Shown in pieces: positions 22,300-31,905 of a stretch of 64,000 nucleotides of DNA. Both the position numbers and the translations under genes were made by a program. How positions within the stretch are numbered: position 1 is the stretch's first letter; every line of letters begins with the position of its first letter. A model generated the notes under the pieces. It did no database searches and was not told the origin of the DNA. It was given only the letters and a program-made list of their open reading frames with translations. Origin of the DNA: Zychaea mexicana (Eukaryota > Mucoromycota > Mucoromycetes > Mucorales > Lichtheimiaceae); the NCBI RefSeq assembly GCF_025766255.1, contig NW_026516791.1:1-64000 (forward strand), read 5' to 3'.

Positions 22300-22800
22300 C
22301 ATTAACATCGCCGGTCTTTATGGATAAATGAGCTGTAGATAGCAGGAAGGATAACTGACAGGTTTCTTTCCTTTTGTATTGCTGTGGATTGGATGAAAAT
22401 AAAGTATGTTGACTATTATATAAGAAAGACAACGAAGAAGGTTCCACAAGAGTTATACAAGTGCGAAGGATGTTGTTTCGTGGTGAAGGATGGTTATTGT
22501 AATTATTGATATTGCGTGGCAGAGTGTCTGGTGCCATGCACGGTCTCGCATTTGTGAACCCATTTGTAGCCACACAATTCCGAGATGCGATCCTTGAAGA
22601 TCTGCTATCGAGCAGCAGGAGCGCACACGATTTCATTTGGAATGAGTGCAAGAACTCCACGTATAGTTGCGTGAGAGAGAGCATAGCGAATGTTGTCAAG
22701 GGTAGTAACTTATCAGTTGTTCATAGTTGCTGTTATTAATAACAAATAAAGTTGCTGTTGTAATAGCAAAGAGGACTAATTGGTAATAGACTATAACCTT
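22300..22800. other. inner flank of left D arm, no clear gene
   Basis: A 139-codon minus-strand frame (22280-22699) overlaps the end of the D arm and has no recognisable motif. The right arm does not share this part, so it is single-copy interior of D or a remnant of an earlier host. No supported gene. Confidence 0.35.
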
Positions 22801-22896
22801 TTATATCTATAAATAATTTACTATCAGTATGGCCAATTTGGGTCAAAATGATTTAAATGTTACACAAACATTTTTGATGTGCATACTTTTTTATTA

Positions 22897-22925
22897 AAAA
22901 TTGAATTTTTTCTTATTATAAAAAT
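22897..22925 (+). promoter_or_regulatory. AAAATTGA + TATAAAAATAAA, upstream of Z1
   Basis: AAAATTGA at 22897-22904 is followed by a T-run and TATAAAAATA at 22917. The Z1 start codon is about 60 bp downstream. The same block stands ahead of Z2, Z3, T1, X-b and X-d. Confidence 0.55.
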
Positions 22926-22964
22926 AAACACATTATATCTTACCTAGATTTTCATAAAATAAAA

Positions 22965-23360
22965 ATGGTTATCTTGAATACAAAAATACTTATTGATAAA
23001 CATAATATGATTAGTTCTATTAAAGAATTAATGTTACAAGTTATGAAAAATTATTTTGAAGATGAGATATTATTTAAAAAAGAAGATGAAAAAAAGAAAT
23101 TAATAGAGAATATAATTAAAGAAAAAATTAATGAAGTCGAAGATAAAAACTTTTGGTATCTTAACTCTTCACCTAATGTATGTACTTTTATTCATAGAAG
23201 AGGTAAAAAAGAAGGTGATATATGTCATAGTAAGATTAATACAAATATAGGTAATAAAAAGCCGGATTTTCTTTGTAATAAACATAGTAAACTTCATACA
23301 CCTAAAAAACGCAACAAAAAACCTACAAAAAAATTTGAAATCCAGAATTACCATGTATAA
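22965..23360 (+). CDS. Z1: AT-rich zinc-finger ORF (131 aa)
   Basis: A basic, Lys-rich protein. The first 65 residues look alpha-helical. From about residue 67 comes a Cys/His cluster: C and H in VCTFIHRRGKKEGDICH, then after about 20 residues LCNKHSKLHTPKKR. The spacing suggests one zinc site (C, H/C, C, H) with a basic tail. Two relatives with the same cluster and tail are at 30250-30780 (broken) and 53812-54183. Each stands beside or near a chromodomain transposase or an AAAATTGA promoter. Function unknown; a DNA-binding accessory protein of the AT-rich elements is a reasonable guess. Start is the ATG about 60 bp after the promoter block. Confidence 0.5.
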   Translation: MVILNTKILIDKHNMISSIKELMLQVMKNYFEDEILFKKEDEKKKLIENIIKEKINEVEDKNFWYLNSSPNVCTFIHRRGKKEGDICHSKINTNIGNKKPDFLCNKHSKLHTPKKRNKKPTKKFEIQNYHV

Positions 23361-23441
23361 TTGTTAATAACAATGGTAATCTTAAAAAAGATATAAAAAA
23401 AATCCAAAAAAGAAAATCCAAAAAAATCAAAAAAGGCGAAT

Positions 23442-23566
23442 AAACAACATCTATAAATTTCACAGTAAACTGTAAATTTATGATATTTTATTATTCTAGT
23501 CAAGTTAGGCTGCGTCCAAGTTTTCCTTGCCTAAAGAAGGGGTATGCTCATTACCATTCCGCTGCT
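23442..23566 (-). repeat. R2 repeat copy
   Basis: On the minus strand this reads GCAGCGGAATGGTAATGAGC and matches 29658-29785 over about 125 bp, including a hairpin at 23453-23481 (ATAAATTT...ACAGT-AA-ACTGT...AAATTTAT). The first 20 bases recall a tRNA D-arm region, but no complete tRNA can be folded. Confidence 0.5.
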
Positions 23567-24233
23567 ATATTGGTAACAAATATTTATATTATTTATAAAA
23601 ATTATTTATTGGTAACAAAATTAATAAACTGAAATTAATAATTATAAAAATAAAACATATAATAATTAAATTTTTTTAATTATATTAAAAAAATTAATTA
23701 ATAACATATAAAAAACAATTATTTTCTTATTAATATATTACTACTAGTTGTCCCCCAAAGTGTATATTTGCAATAGTAGCAGCTTTAATCTAGCTTATAC
23801 TATAAAACAATTATTATAATAATAGAGATGTATAGTCAAAAAGTAAAGAAAATATTGATGAAATGGTTTATTGATTTTCTCAGTAGGGGAGAGTATAGAT
23901 TTTTTATTTTGAATTTTTTTAAAAAAGGAGGATATACATTACCAATTGCTTTTTATTGATGACAAATCATTTTACTATTGTTTTATTTTCGGAGTTTAAA
24001 TTTTTTAATAAAATTCAAACTCAATTACTTTTTATCAAAAAATTGAATTTGTTCTTAATATAATAAGTAATTGCTTATACTTGATTACTTACATATTTTA
24101 CACATTCTTCTTTTCTTATTAAGGATAACCTTTTGTCTTAAACGCAGCAACCTTAATATATATTTTTACTACTGCTACCACTGCTACCACTGCTACTACT
24201 TCTACTACTTCTACTATTACTATTATTAATATA
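23567..24233. other. AT-rich leader of T1 with AAAATTGA at 24039
   Basis: No ORF. AAAATTGA lies at 24039-24046, preceded by CAAACTCAATTACTTTTT, a context shared with the block ahead of Z2. A CTA/CTG-type triplet repeat (about 24165-24230) ends right at the T1 start codon, an unusual 5' leader. Confidence 0.45.
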
Positions 24234-24424
24234 ATGGACACTAATAATCTTATTAGCCAATTAAACTCAGAAGTTTATAAACTAATTAGAAATAAATGGA
24301 CATTTTTAAATATAGAATGGCCATATATTCATAATAGATTTAACCATAGGACAGAAATTAAAGATACCAAAGATGATAAAATAAAAATTATAAAAGATAT
24401 ACTTTTAAAACAATTAGGTTATAT

Positions 24425-24768
24425 AGAGGAACAAATCATAGTATTTGTTCTCTCTTATAATAACAAAACATAAATGTTTTTGTTATTTGTCTAAATCTCA
24501 TTATCTAGCCCCAAACGTTTCGAAAGCAAGTTTCTCAACCACCCCTATTTTATATTTATGAAATTTTTATATACATAAAAATTACAAAAATACTTAATGA
24601 TTACAAAATCTAATAAGGATTACAAAATTAAAAAACTATATTTATAAATATAGTTATTAATTTTTAAATCCATTACATTAAAAAATATTACAATTTTTTG
24701 ATAATCTATAATCCCCCCCATTTTCCTTTAACTATGAATTATACTCCATACCTGTATTTTATTTCTTA
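24425..24768 (-). mobile_element. insertion in T1 containing an R1 repeat
   Basis: T2 reads straight through this point, so about 340 bp has been added in T1. It includes R1 (about 24556-24745, minus), which matches 29475-29650. R1 contains a perfect 22-bp palindrome centred on TATTTATAAATA (24634-24655; second copy 29558-29579). The ends are not clear enough to call a target duplication. Confidence 0.5.
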
Positions 24769-25807
24769 GTGATTTTACATGGAAATAAAGAATATCCTGG
24801 TCCATATAGAGAAATTGAAAAAGGTTTAATTTTATTATACTATATTGTATCTGGTAATCCTGGTAAGAATATACACGAATTTATACCATACATAACTTTT
24901 TACGATTTATATAAGAAATTTTGGATTACTAATTATGCTGATTTAAATAAAATTGTAAAAAAAGATTTAAATGAATTATTTTCAAATATAAAAATAAGGA
25001 TATTGGCAGCAAAAGTAAATGATCCTGATGGTTTTAAAAATGTAACACTATTTCTTGATGGCCATGATAGTAAAATTAAATACTATAATCTAAGTGAATC
25101 TACAAAAACTATATACTCATATAAATTAAAAGGTTTAGGATTAAGAACACAAGTTACGTCTGATATGAATAATATCATTACATATGTATCAGATAGTGAA
25201 AAATGCGCTATTGGTAATGATGGTACTATGTTTTGAATATGAAGTTATTCAAAGATAAAATATCGGAAGCTGATTGTATTGGTTTTGATTGTGGGTATGA
25301 TTTATTTATACAAAAATTTATTGACAATGCTGATGAATATAATTCTAATAGTAAATTTGATAAAAGAAATTTTGTATACCCAATGAGAAAAGAGCAAAAT
25401 GTAAAAAGAACTGTTATAGAACTTGATTACAATAAAAAATTTGGTTCATTTCATTCAGGTATTGAAAATCATTTCTCAGTTTTAGCTAGTAGATTTGATA
25501 GGTTTAATAACAATAGATCTGCTGTTCAAATAACTGATATAAAATACTATAATTTACAATTTAGAGTAGCTTGTTTAATAAAGAATATATGGAAAATGGT
25601 AGATGATTACAAAATAGAAGCATTACCACATCATATGTTATGGTATAATAGTAATTTTGAAGTTCCTACAAAATTAACTAAACTTAATTATATTTATAAA
25701 AATTCTCAAACAATTAATCAGGAATATAATGAAATGATAGATATGCAAGAGAGAATAATGAATCTTAATATAGAAGATAGAGAAATGCTAAATGATGTTG
25801 ATGACGA

Positions 25808-26073
25808 TATAAGAAGAACAATTATAATTTAAATAATGTGAAACATTATTCTAATTATATATGTTACTTCTAATCAAAACTAAATTTAAAATTGGATATT
25901 ATGTTGAATTGTTCGAAGACAACAAAATAAATTTTGTTTATCGCAATTCAAGGACCTTTCTCTAAGAGAAAGAACCACAAAGAGTCGCATTGCAAGTTTT
26001 AAACAACTTACAACTTCTGTTTTTATTATTAATTTTATTATTTTATGAAAAGAGAAAGTAGAAACATTTCTCT
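25808..26073 (+). repeat. 266-bp direct repeat, copy 1
   Basis: This matches 26704-26969 with a constant offset of 896 bp, no indel and about three substitutions. It begins within the last codons of the T1 catalytic frame. It contains short palindromes: AACAAAAT-AA-ATTTTGTT at 25921-25938 and CTTTCTCT-A-AGAGAAAG at 25956-25972. Confidence 0.85.
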
Positions 26074-26177
26074 TATCATTAAATGCCAAGAAATATTTAT
26101 GAAAATGGACACAAAAGTGTCCAAATTCATAATATTTCAAACTCAGATTATAAAATAATTTATGATATTTCTCTAAG

Positions 26178-26543
26178 AGCGGATATAATCCGCTTTATAT
26201 ATTTAAACTCAGACCTAAAGGTCTTCAAACAATGTAAAAATCAAAGATTTTTCCTAAAGCGGAATATATCCGCTATATATCGAGAAGATATATAGAGTAT
26301 TTTAATTTTAGAAATAAAATAAACTTTTTATTTTATTATATTATAAATAATATTAAAAACAAATGAAATATAAAATATTTCATGTTTTTATAAATTATAA
26401 AAAAATAACTATCTTATATATCTTGCGATTATAATCCACTCATAAGCGGATAATATTTATCAAAATCGAAGATTTTGTACATTGTTTGAGGACTTTAGTC
26501 CAAGTTAATTATTCTTATTTCAAGAAGCGGATTATTATCCGCT
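26178..26543. repeat. cluster of short perfect hairpins
   Basis: Repeated stems with different loops: AGCGGAT-ATA-ATCCGCT (26178-26194), AGCGGA-ATATA-TCCGCT (26258-26274), AGCGGAT-TATT-ATCCGCT (26526-26543), AGACCT-AA-AGGTCT (26211-26224), CAAAATC-GAA-GATTTTG (26461-26477) and GGACT-TT-AGTCC (26490-26501). No coding sequence is present. The same AAAATC-GAA-GATTTT stem recurs at 62758-62774. Confidence 0.7.
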
Positions 26544-26568
26544 GATAATAAATTTTATTTATATTTTA

Positions 26569-26600
<32 letters not shown>

Positions 26601-26703
26601 CTTATAAAAACAATAAAAAATATAAAATATTTTTTTGTTTTTAATGATTATCTTTAAAAAATAAACAATAGACGCGGAAAATTATCCACGCTATTATTAT
26701 TTT

Positions 26704-26969
26704 TATAAGAAGAACAATTATAATTTAAATAATGTGAAACATTATTCTAATTATATATGTTACTTCTAATCAAAACTAAATTTAAAATTGGATATTATGT
26801 TGAATTGTTCGAAGACAACAAAATAAATTTTGTTTATCGCAATTCAAGGACCTTTCTCTAAGAGAAAGAACCACAAAGAGTCACGTTGTAAGTTTTAAAC
26901 AACTTACAACTTCTGTTTTTATTATTAATTTTATTATTTTATGAAAAGAGAAAGTAGAAACATTTCTCT
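26704..26969 (+). repeat. 266-bp direct repeat, copy 2
   Basis: The second copy of the 25808-26073 segment. It runs directly into the chromodomain frame of T1 (ATG at 26941). The pair plus the 630 bp between them equals either a 1.3-copy tandem duplication or an element with direct terminal repeats. Confidence 0.85.
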
Positions 26970-27204
26970 AATATTAGAAAATGAAATACCTGAACAAGGT
27001 AAAAAAAGAAGAAGAAATAAACACAATGAAAAATCATATGAAGTAGAAAAAATATTAGACCATACATTAGATAATCAAGGCAAATATATTTTTTATGTAA
27101 AATGGACTGGTTATAGCAATGACGATAGTACTTGGGAAAAAGAAAGTAGCTTTGATACAAAATATATAGTAAATAGATATAAAAAATTAAAAAAGTTATA
27201 AATT

Positions 27205-27840
27205 AATGTACCATTGAAGATATTCATTATCTATTTTAATATTTTATAAAAACAATTGATTTAAAATAATCATCAAGACCTAAACCAATCGCCAAAGAAA
27301 CTTCCTCCTTCATAAAAACAAACACCTTTTCTTCTTTGTCCCTGCCATATTATCAACACCACTCAGAGCTATATTTGAGAAGTACTTATAATAACATGCA
27401 ATCCCATCTCATACCCGTTTATGTAAACAACTGAAACATAATGACTACATAATGTATGATCTTTTACTTTTATTATTTTATCTCAACCATAACATCTACA
27501 GTAACAATAATAAACCCCTACATTCCACCCGTCAGCATATATAACTACCTTATCTATCAAGATCGGCAATGTTGTGTTGGCATATGCAAAAAGAAAGGTA
27601 ATCGTCGTTGCCATTGTGTGTGTGCGAGTACAGCGAAATACAGAGGAGGATTATAGATGTGGTGGTATGTATGCATCATAAGAATATAATTATCATCGCT
27701 TTGATGTGTATACAAACAGCAAAGAAAGAGATGACCGTCATTACGATGATGATGTGCATGAGTGTACAAGTATTAAAACAAAAGACCGGCGTCATAGTCG
27801 TCATCGTGTAATATGGGCGTACACGATAGTAAAAGGTGAA
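27205..27840. other. interior of D after T1, no gene
   Basis: Low-complexity A/T and pyrimidine-rich sequence. Frames at 27456-27897 overlap on both strands and show no motif. This part has no counterpart beside the left D arm. Confidence 0.4.
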
Positions 27841-28719
27841 TACGTCAGGCTGTATGTTTTGCAAGCCAATGGCGGATCAGCATCATGTTGTATATGATTG
27901 TGTTTGAGTAATGGAGAAGAAGATTGTTACGTCGTTCTTGTTGTGAATACGAATGGTTTGTGCAGGTAGAGGACGATGTTGTATTACACACGTAAGTTTG
28001 ACGTTGGAATGGTACAAGATGGTGCATAAGTATATACATAGAAAAAGAGAAAGAAGCAGTAATTCTGAATGGGCATATCTCCACTAAGCTATACCTCAAG
28101 CACACCCGATAACCTTTTCCTTCCCTTATTCAATTACCCAGCGTTTTTTAAGCAGCAGTAACGGCGGTCTACTCCTTATAAATCTTTAGCACATGCTTTT
28201 TTTAAGAAAACAGTTACCTTCATTTCGTTTTTCAAATAAATCCATGGATTGTGCCGTTTTGTTTTCTTTGTTTTTCATTCATCGTGAAGAGAGTAGGAGC
28301 CATTTACAAGTGTGCGTCGAAGCTGTTGATTTGCTGTGGCGAATGGTAATAAGAAAGAAAAAGGATCTTTAGTTGTTGATTTTTTCCTCCCTGCTGCTGC
28401 TAACAAACTCCATTTTGTTTCAAACTCAACCCAGGTAAAATGAAATGTAGGGAAACGCTCAGGCCCTGTTCCCACAGCAGCAAAATAGGCTTATGCGCAC
28501 AGTGAGTCTCTGACGTACCGTTGCTATTTCCTGTACATTAGCCTACAAGCTTCTTGTCACGAGTGAAACAGCCATACTACTATATCGTGACATTGGCTTT
28601 GTACTGCTTAACATCTATAATGTCTTGACTTGAATTGAAAATCTTAGATACTCAAATATTCTGCTCTGCTACAACACTTAAATATATTATCTACTTCAAC
28701 TTTTATTATGTCTTAGTTG

Positions 28720-29090
28720 ACTAAAACTATGTCCAGGTTGACTGTTATTATATCCAGGTTGTCTATTATTCATATTTAGATTGATTATTATTCTTGTCCA
28801 GAATGATTTTCATTCATGTATAGATTGATTTTACTCATGTCCAGATCAATTTATATTCATGTCCAGGTCGTTTTATACTCATATCCAGCTCGATCTTTAT
28901 TCATGTCCAGCTCGATTTTCATTCATGTCTAGCTCAATTTTCATTTATGCTCAGCTCGATTTTCATTCATGTCCAGCTCGATTTTCATTTATGTCCAGAT
29001 CAATTTTCATTTATGTCCAGCTCGATTTTCATTCATGTCTACTCAGATTAACATTCATGTCCACTCTGCCTAAAATTAAATCCCTTCTGC
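28720..29090 (-). repeat. 22-bp tandem array in right D arm
   Basis: The inverted counterpart of 20950-21400, with the same GGACATGAAT core on the minus strand. Confidence 0.85.
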
Positions 29091-29133
29091 CTAAATAAAA
29101 GTTCAAACGTCCGCTAGGAGATGAAAAATCTTG

Positions 29134-29310
29134 TATATACATATGAAAATGGAAGTGAAGATGAAGATAGTGATGATTCTGATTAAAATTATATCAGCCA
29201 TGAATGGCTATACCAGTTAGGACAGGCTGATTAACTATAACAAAATCAATAAACAACTAACAGCTAGACAACTAATAGTAGGACGCCCATCCTATTAAAC
29301 ATTCTGCTTT
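29134..29310 (+). mobile_element. X-a, right end fragment
   Basis: TATATACATATGAAAATGG opens a stretch that encodes ENGSEDEDSDDSD and a stop, then the tail ACCAGTTAGGACAGGCT...CTAATAGTAGGAC. X-b has the same acidic last codons and tail (minus, about 43190-43031). This is the far side of the X element split by D. Confidence 0.6.
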
Positions 29311-29474
29311 TTAATAAAACAATTCTAACTAGCAAATAAAAAGGGAGATTTTAAAATAGAAAAACTTACCATATAGATCATAACTTCGACAAACATAGTA
29401 GGAGCCCATAAGGGAAGCACATGTGTCCGAACAAAAGCATCGTTCATCTATGGAGAGCCACAGCAGGGGTATAA

Positions 29475-29785
29475 TTCATAGTTAAGGGAAAAACAGGGGA
29501 ATTATAGATCATTAAAAAATTATAATATTTTTTAATGTAATGGGTTTAAAAATTAATAACTATATTTATAAATATAGTTTTTTAATTTTGTAATCTTTAA
29601 TAGAATTTGTAATTATTAAGTATTTTTGTAATTTTTATGAACATAAAAATTTCTTAAAGTGGCGGAATGGTAATAAGCATACCCTCCCTTAGGCAAGGAA
29701 CACCTGGACGCAGCCTAACTTGATAGTATAATAAAATATCATAATATTGTTATTTATAACAAATATTATAGATGTTGTTTATACT
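29475..29785 (+). repeat. R1 and R2 repeats joined
   Basis: R1 (29475-29650) and R2 (29658-29785) lie head to tail here. In the T1 region the two (minus strand) are separated by about 1 kb that holds the T1 promoter and N-terminus. This joined form may be the undisturbed unit, or a different combination. Confidence 0.5.
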
Positions 29786-30180
29786 CTGCAACAACACAGT
29801 CTCAGCCTTGATCTTGATAATTCCAAAACGGCGGATGAAGGCATACAGCTTAAGCATACACAGGAACGCTATGAGAACAGGTCATCTGTTTGGAACGGCA
29901 GAGCAGCATCTATACATAGCATCCTTGATAAGCACAGGAAAACCAAAAATAAGTCCATCCAGCAAAGAAGCCTTGAAAACAAAAATACTAAGAAGAGCTA
30001 CACTATGTTTGGCAGAGTTTAAGACACCCACGGAAAAGATTCGTCTGCACAATGAGTAGAATATTCAATACGTCGTCCCCAAGAGGGCTTATCGGTTTAG
30101 CTCTATATTAGTTTATACCAATAGATTTATCATTATCGGTAGTAATATGAAAATAGCTATTAAATTTAATTATCGAATTA
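29786..30180. other. short unassigned frame
   Basis: A frame at 29747-30022 has normal codon-like composition (… TQERYENRSSVWNGR …) but no recognisable domain and no start context. It may be a piece of a host gene. The rest is AT-rich. Confidence 0.3.
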
Positions 30181-30211
30181 ATAATTTCAAACTCCATTAC
30201 TTTTTTTTCTA

Positions 30212-30238
30212 AAAATTGAATTTTTTTTATTATAAAAA
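30212..30238 (+). promoter_or_regulatory. AAAATTGA + TATAAAAA, upstream of Z2
   Basis: AAAATTGA at 30212-30219, a T-run, then TATAAAAA at 30231-30238. It is preceded by CAAACTCCATTACTTTTTTT, nearly as at T1. Confidence 0.55.
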
Positions 30239-30249
30239 GGTAATCACAA

Positions 30250-30780
30250 TAATATAACATAATCTGTTTCAATAAAGTTTTACCCTTAGATAAAAATAAT
30301 ATTAAAAATAATTTAAAAATTGAATTAAATAATATGTTAAAATTAGAATGTAAATATTTTCTAGATATAAAAGTTATGGATATTATTAACAAAAAAATAG
30401 AAAATAAAATAAATAATTTATTTGACTCAGATTATCTATTTATGTTAATATAGATGATAATGTATGTTCACATAAATATAAAAAAGGAAAAAAAGAAGGA
30501 TATTTTTGTTTAAAAAAAATAAAAACTAATTTAGAAGGATAAAAAAAAGATTACTTATGCTGCCAACATTCTAAACTACATATTCCTAAAAAAAGAAAAA
30601 CACAAACATTACTATTAAAAATCAATAAAAATTATAAAGTTGTAAATAGCAAAAAAATAAAAGAGGATATTAAGAAGGTCATTAAGAAGGTGAGTAAAAA
30701 AACAAGAACAAATAAGTTTTATATATGTAATGCTGGAAATATGAACTTAGGAAACATTATAGAAAAGTTACTTAGCTAAA
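30250..30780 (+). pseudogene. Z2: broken zinc-finger ORF related to Z1
   Basis: In shifted frames one can read an N-terminal helical stretch and then DNVCSHKYKKGKKEGYFC (about 30462) and CCQHSKLHIPKKRK (about 30558), the same Cys/His cluster and basic tail as Z1. Several stops and at least one frameshift lie between them. It follows an AAAATTGA promoter block like the other Z copies. It is too broken to make the protein. Confidence 0.5.
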
Positions 30781-30789
30781 TTACTAAAA

Positions 30790-31900
30790 AAATAGAGCAA
30801 ATTAATCTCTTTTGAATATGTAAGAGAGAGTATCTCGTTTTTTATTTGGCCTGAATTATATAAATTGTAATAAATAATAATCTTTTTAAAAAACCCTTAC
30901 CTTATTTTAAGAGTTAATCATTATCATTCATTTAAATAAGTATTATAAAAGTTTATAAAAATTTTCAAAAATTAATTTATTGTTAAATTTGATATTTATA
31001 TTATCAATGTTCATTTTTTATTATACTATTTTTTCAATTTCTATTGTATTTATTTTGCTAATAGATAATAGTAAAATTGCATCAATTCCGACTTGTCCCC
31101 CGACCTTTAGTAGCAAGAGAATTGTGAGATGGAGCAAGTCAACGTATACGACAGCCAAAAAAACCAGAGTATGTATTACAGGTAACAGAGCAACATAGGC
31201 GCCGACATTGCTGGATTCTATTATACAAGAGCAGAAAAACGTCACCATAGATGGCAGCCAGCATGATTGACGATATTGACAGGAGAAAAAAACGTTCTGT
31301 TGACGGCAAGGACAGAGCAACCGTAGCAAGTAAAGATGACGACGACGTGTAATGTTCAAGTGGCGTAAAGTGAGATGCAGCAAGTGTGAGTAGATGGTGA
31401 TGAAGGACGTTGAAAGATGAAGCAATGTTGAGTAATAGTGAGCAGCAAAAGGACTTTGGTAAAAAAAAGGCAAAGTAAAAAGTAAAGCAGGAAGAAGAGG
31501 GAAGAAAAGAAAAAAAAGAAGAGTGAAACAGCAGCGGTACCCCCTTGCTTTAGGTATATATACCGTTCTGGGGCCCCGGACCTTCTTCGGAAGAAAAGCT
31601 TTCCCATACATGCAGTGGGTAGCCATAACAACTGCGGCTTTACCCCTTTCAACTCTTTTCCCATACTTCCTTTCTTTCCTTTACTGCTTTTGCTACGCCC
31701 TTCCTTTTCCATTACTCCTTCTTTTACTTTTCACTACTTCTTGTTTATGCTTCCCTTTTCGTTTTCACACTGTCACTCCGCTCGACTTGTTCTTTCTTTT
31801 TTATGTGTGCTACGTTCATCCCTTTTCGTTCACTCTTGTCATTTTCCCAGCCATTCCCTTTTCGTTTACTCTTGTCATTTTCCAGAGCACCTGAGACAAT
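30790..31900. other. no supported gene; pyrimidine-rich tracts
   Basis: The left part is AT-rich. From about 31080 composition rises, with long polypyrimidine tracts and overlapping frames on both strands (31021-31626, 31615-32127) that read as Phe/Leu/Pro low complexity. A perfect GGTATATATACC palindrome lies at about 31553. The segment adjoins the truncated end of Helitron E4. Confidence 0.4.
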
Positions 31901-31905
31901 TACTT

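Larger units (their letters stand above)
24234..27201 (+). pseudogene. T1: DDE transposase with C-terminal chromodomain, broken
   Basis: Segments: 24234-24424 (N-terminal), 24769-25236, 25233-25832 and 26941-27201. Catalytic candidates are D in LFLDGHDSK (about 25055), D in FDCGYDLF (about 25284) and E in SGIENHFSVLASRF (about 25465), the D-D-E pattern with an E-x-f-LasRF context seen in Harbinger/IS5-type enzymes. The C-terminal segment is a chromodomain (YEVEKILDHT ... YFYVKW-type core). Breaks are an insertion at about 24425-24768, a one-base loss at about 25231 (T2 reads through there) and about 1.1 kb of duplicated and hairpin-rich DNA between the catalytic part and the chromodomain. T2 at 54597-55986 has the same order, so the fusion is ancestral. 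In other transposons a chromodomain steers integration to modified histones. Confidence 0.6.
20885..29133. mobile_element. D: 8.25-kb composite with 1.4-kb inverted repeats (foldback-like)
   Basis: The left arm (20885-about 22290, plus) and the right arm (29133-about 27840, minus) are long diverged inverted copies. Both begin CARGATTTTTCATCTCCTAGC, continue into arrays of 22-bp units, then share about 800 bp of non-repetitive sequence. Outside the arms lie TATATA runs (left to 20884, right from 29134), consistent with a short target duplication. The interior (about 22300-27840) carries the zinc-finger ORF Z1 and the chromodomain transposase T1. A third arm fragment lies at 56335-56498. Arms built from tandem repeats recall foldback elements. 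Whether T1 moves D, or merely inserted into it, is not settled by the sequence. Confidence 0.6.

Noticed and set aside
25808..26969. LTR retrotransposon with 266-bp LTRs
   Set aside because: The repeats lack TG...CA ends, a primer-binding site and a polypurine tract, and the 630-bp interior has no gag or pol.
29658..29725. tRNA-Leu gene in R2
   Set aside because: Only a D-arm-like stretch is present. No complete acceptor stem, anticodon arm or B-box can be formed, and the copies diverge freely.
31021..31712. Leu/Phe-rich 'membrane protein' frames
   Set aside because: They are translations of purine-rich tracts read on the opposite strand, overlapping on both strands, with no conserved feature.
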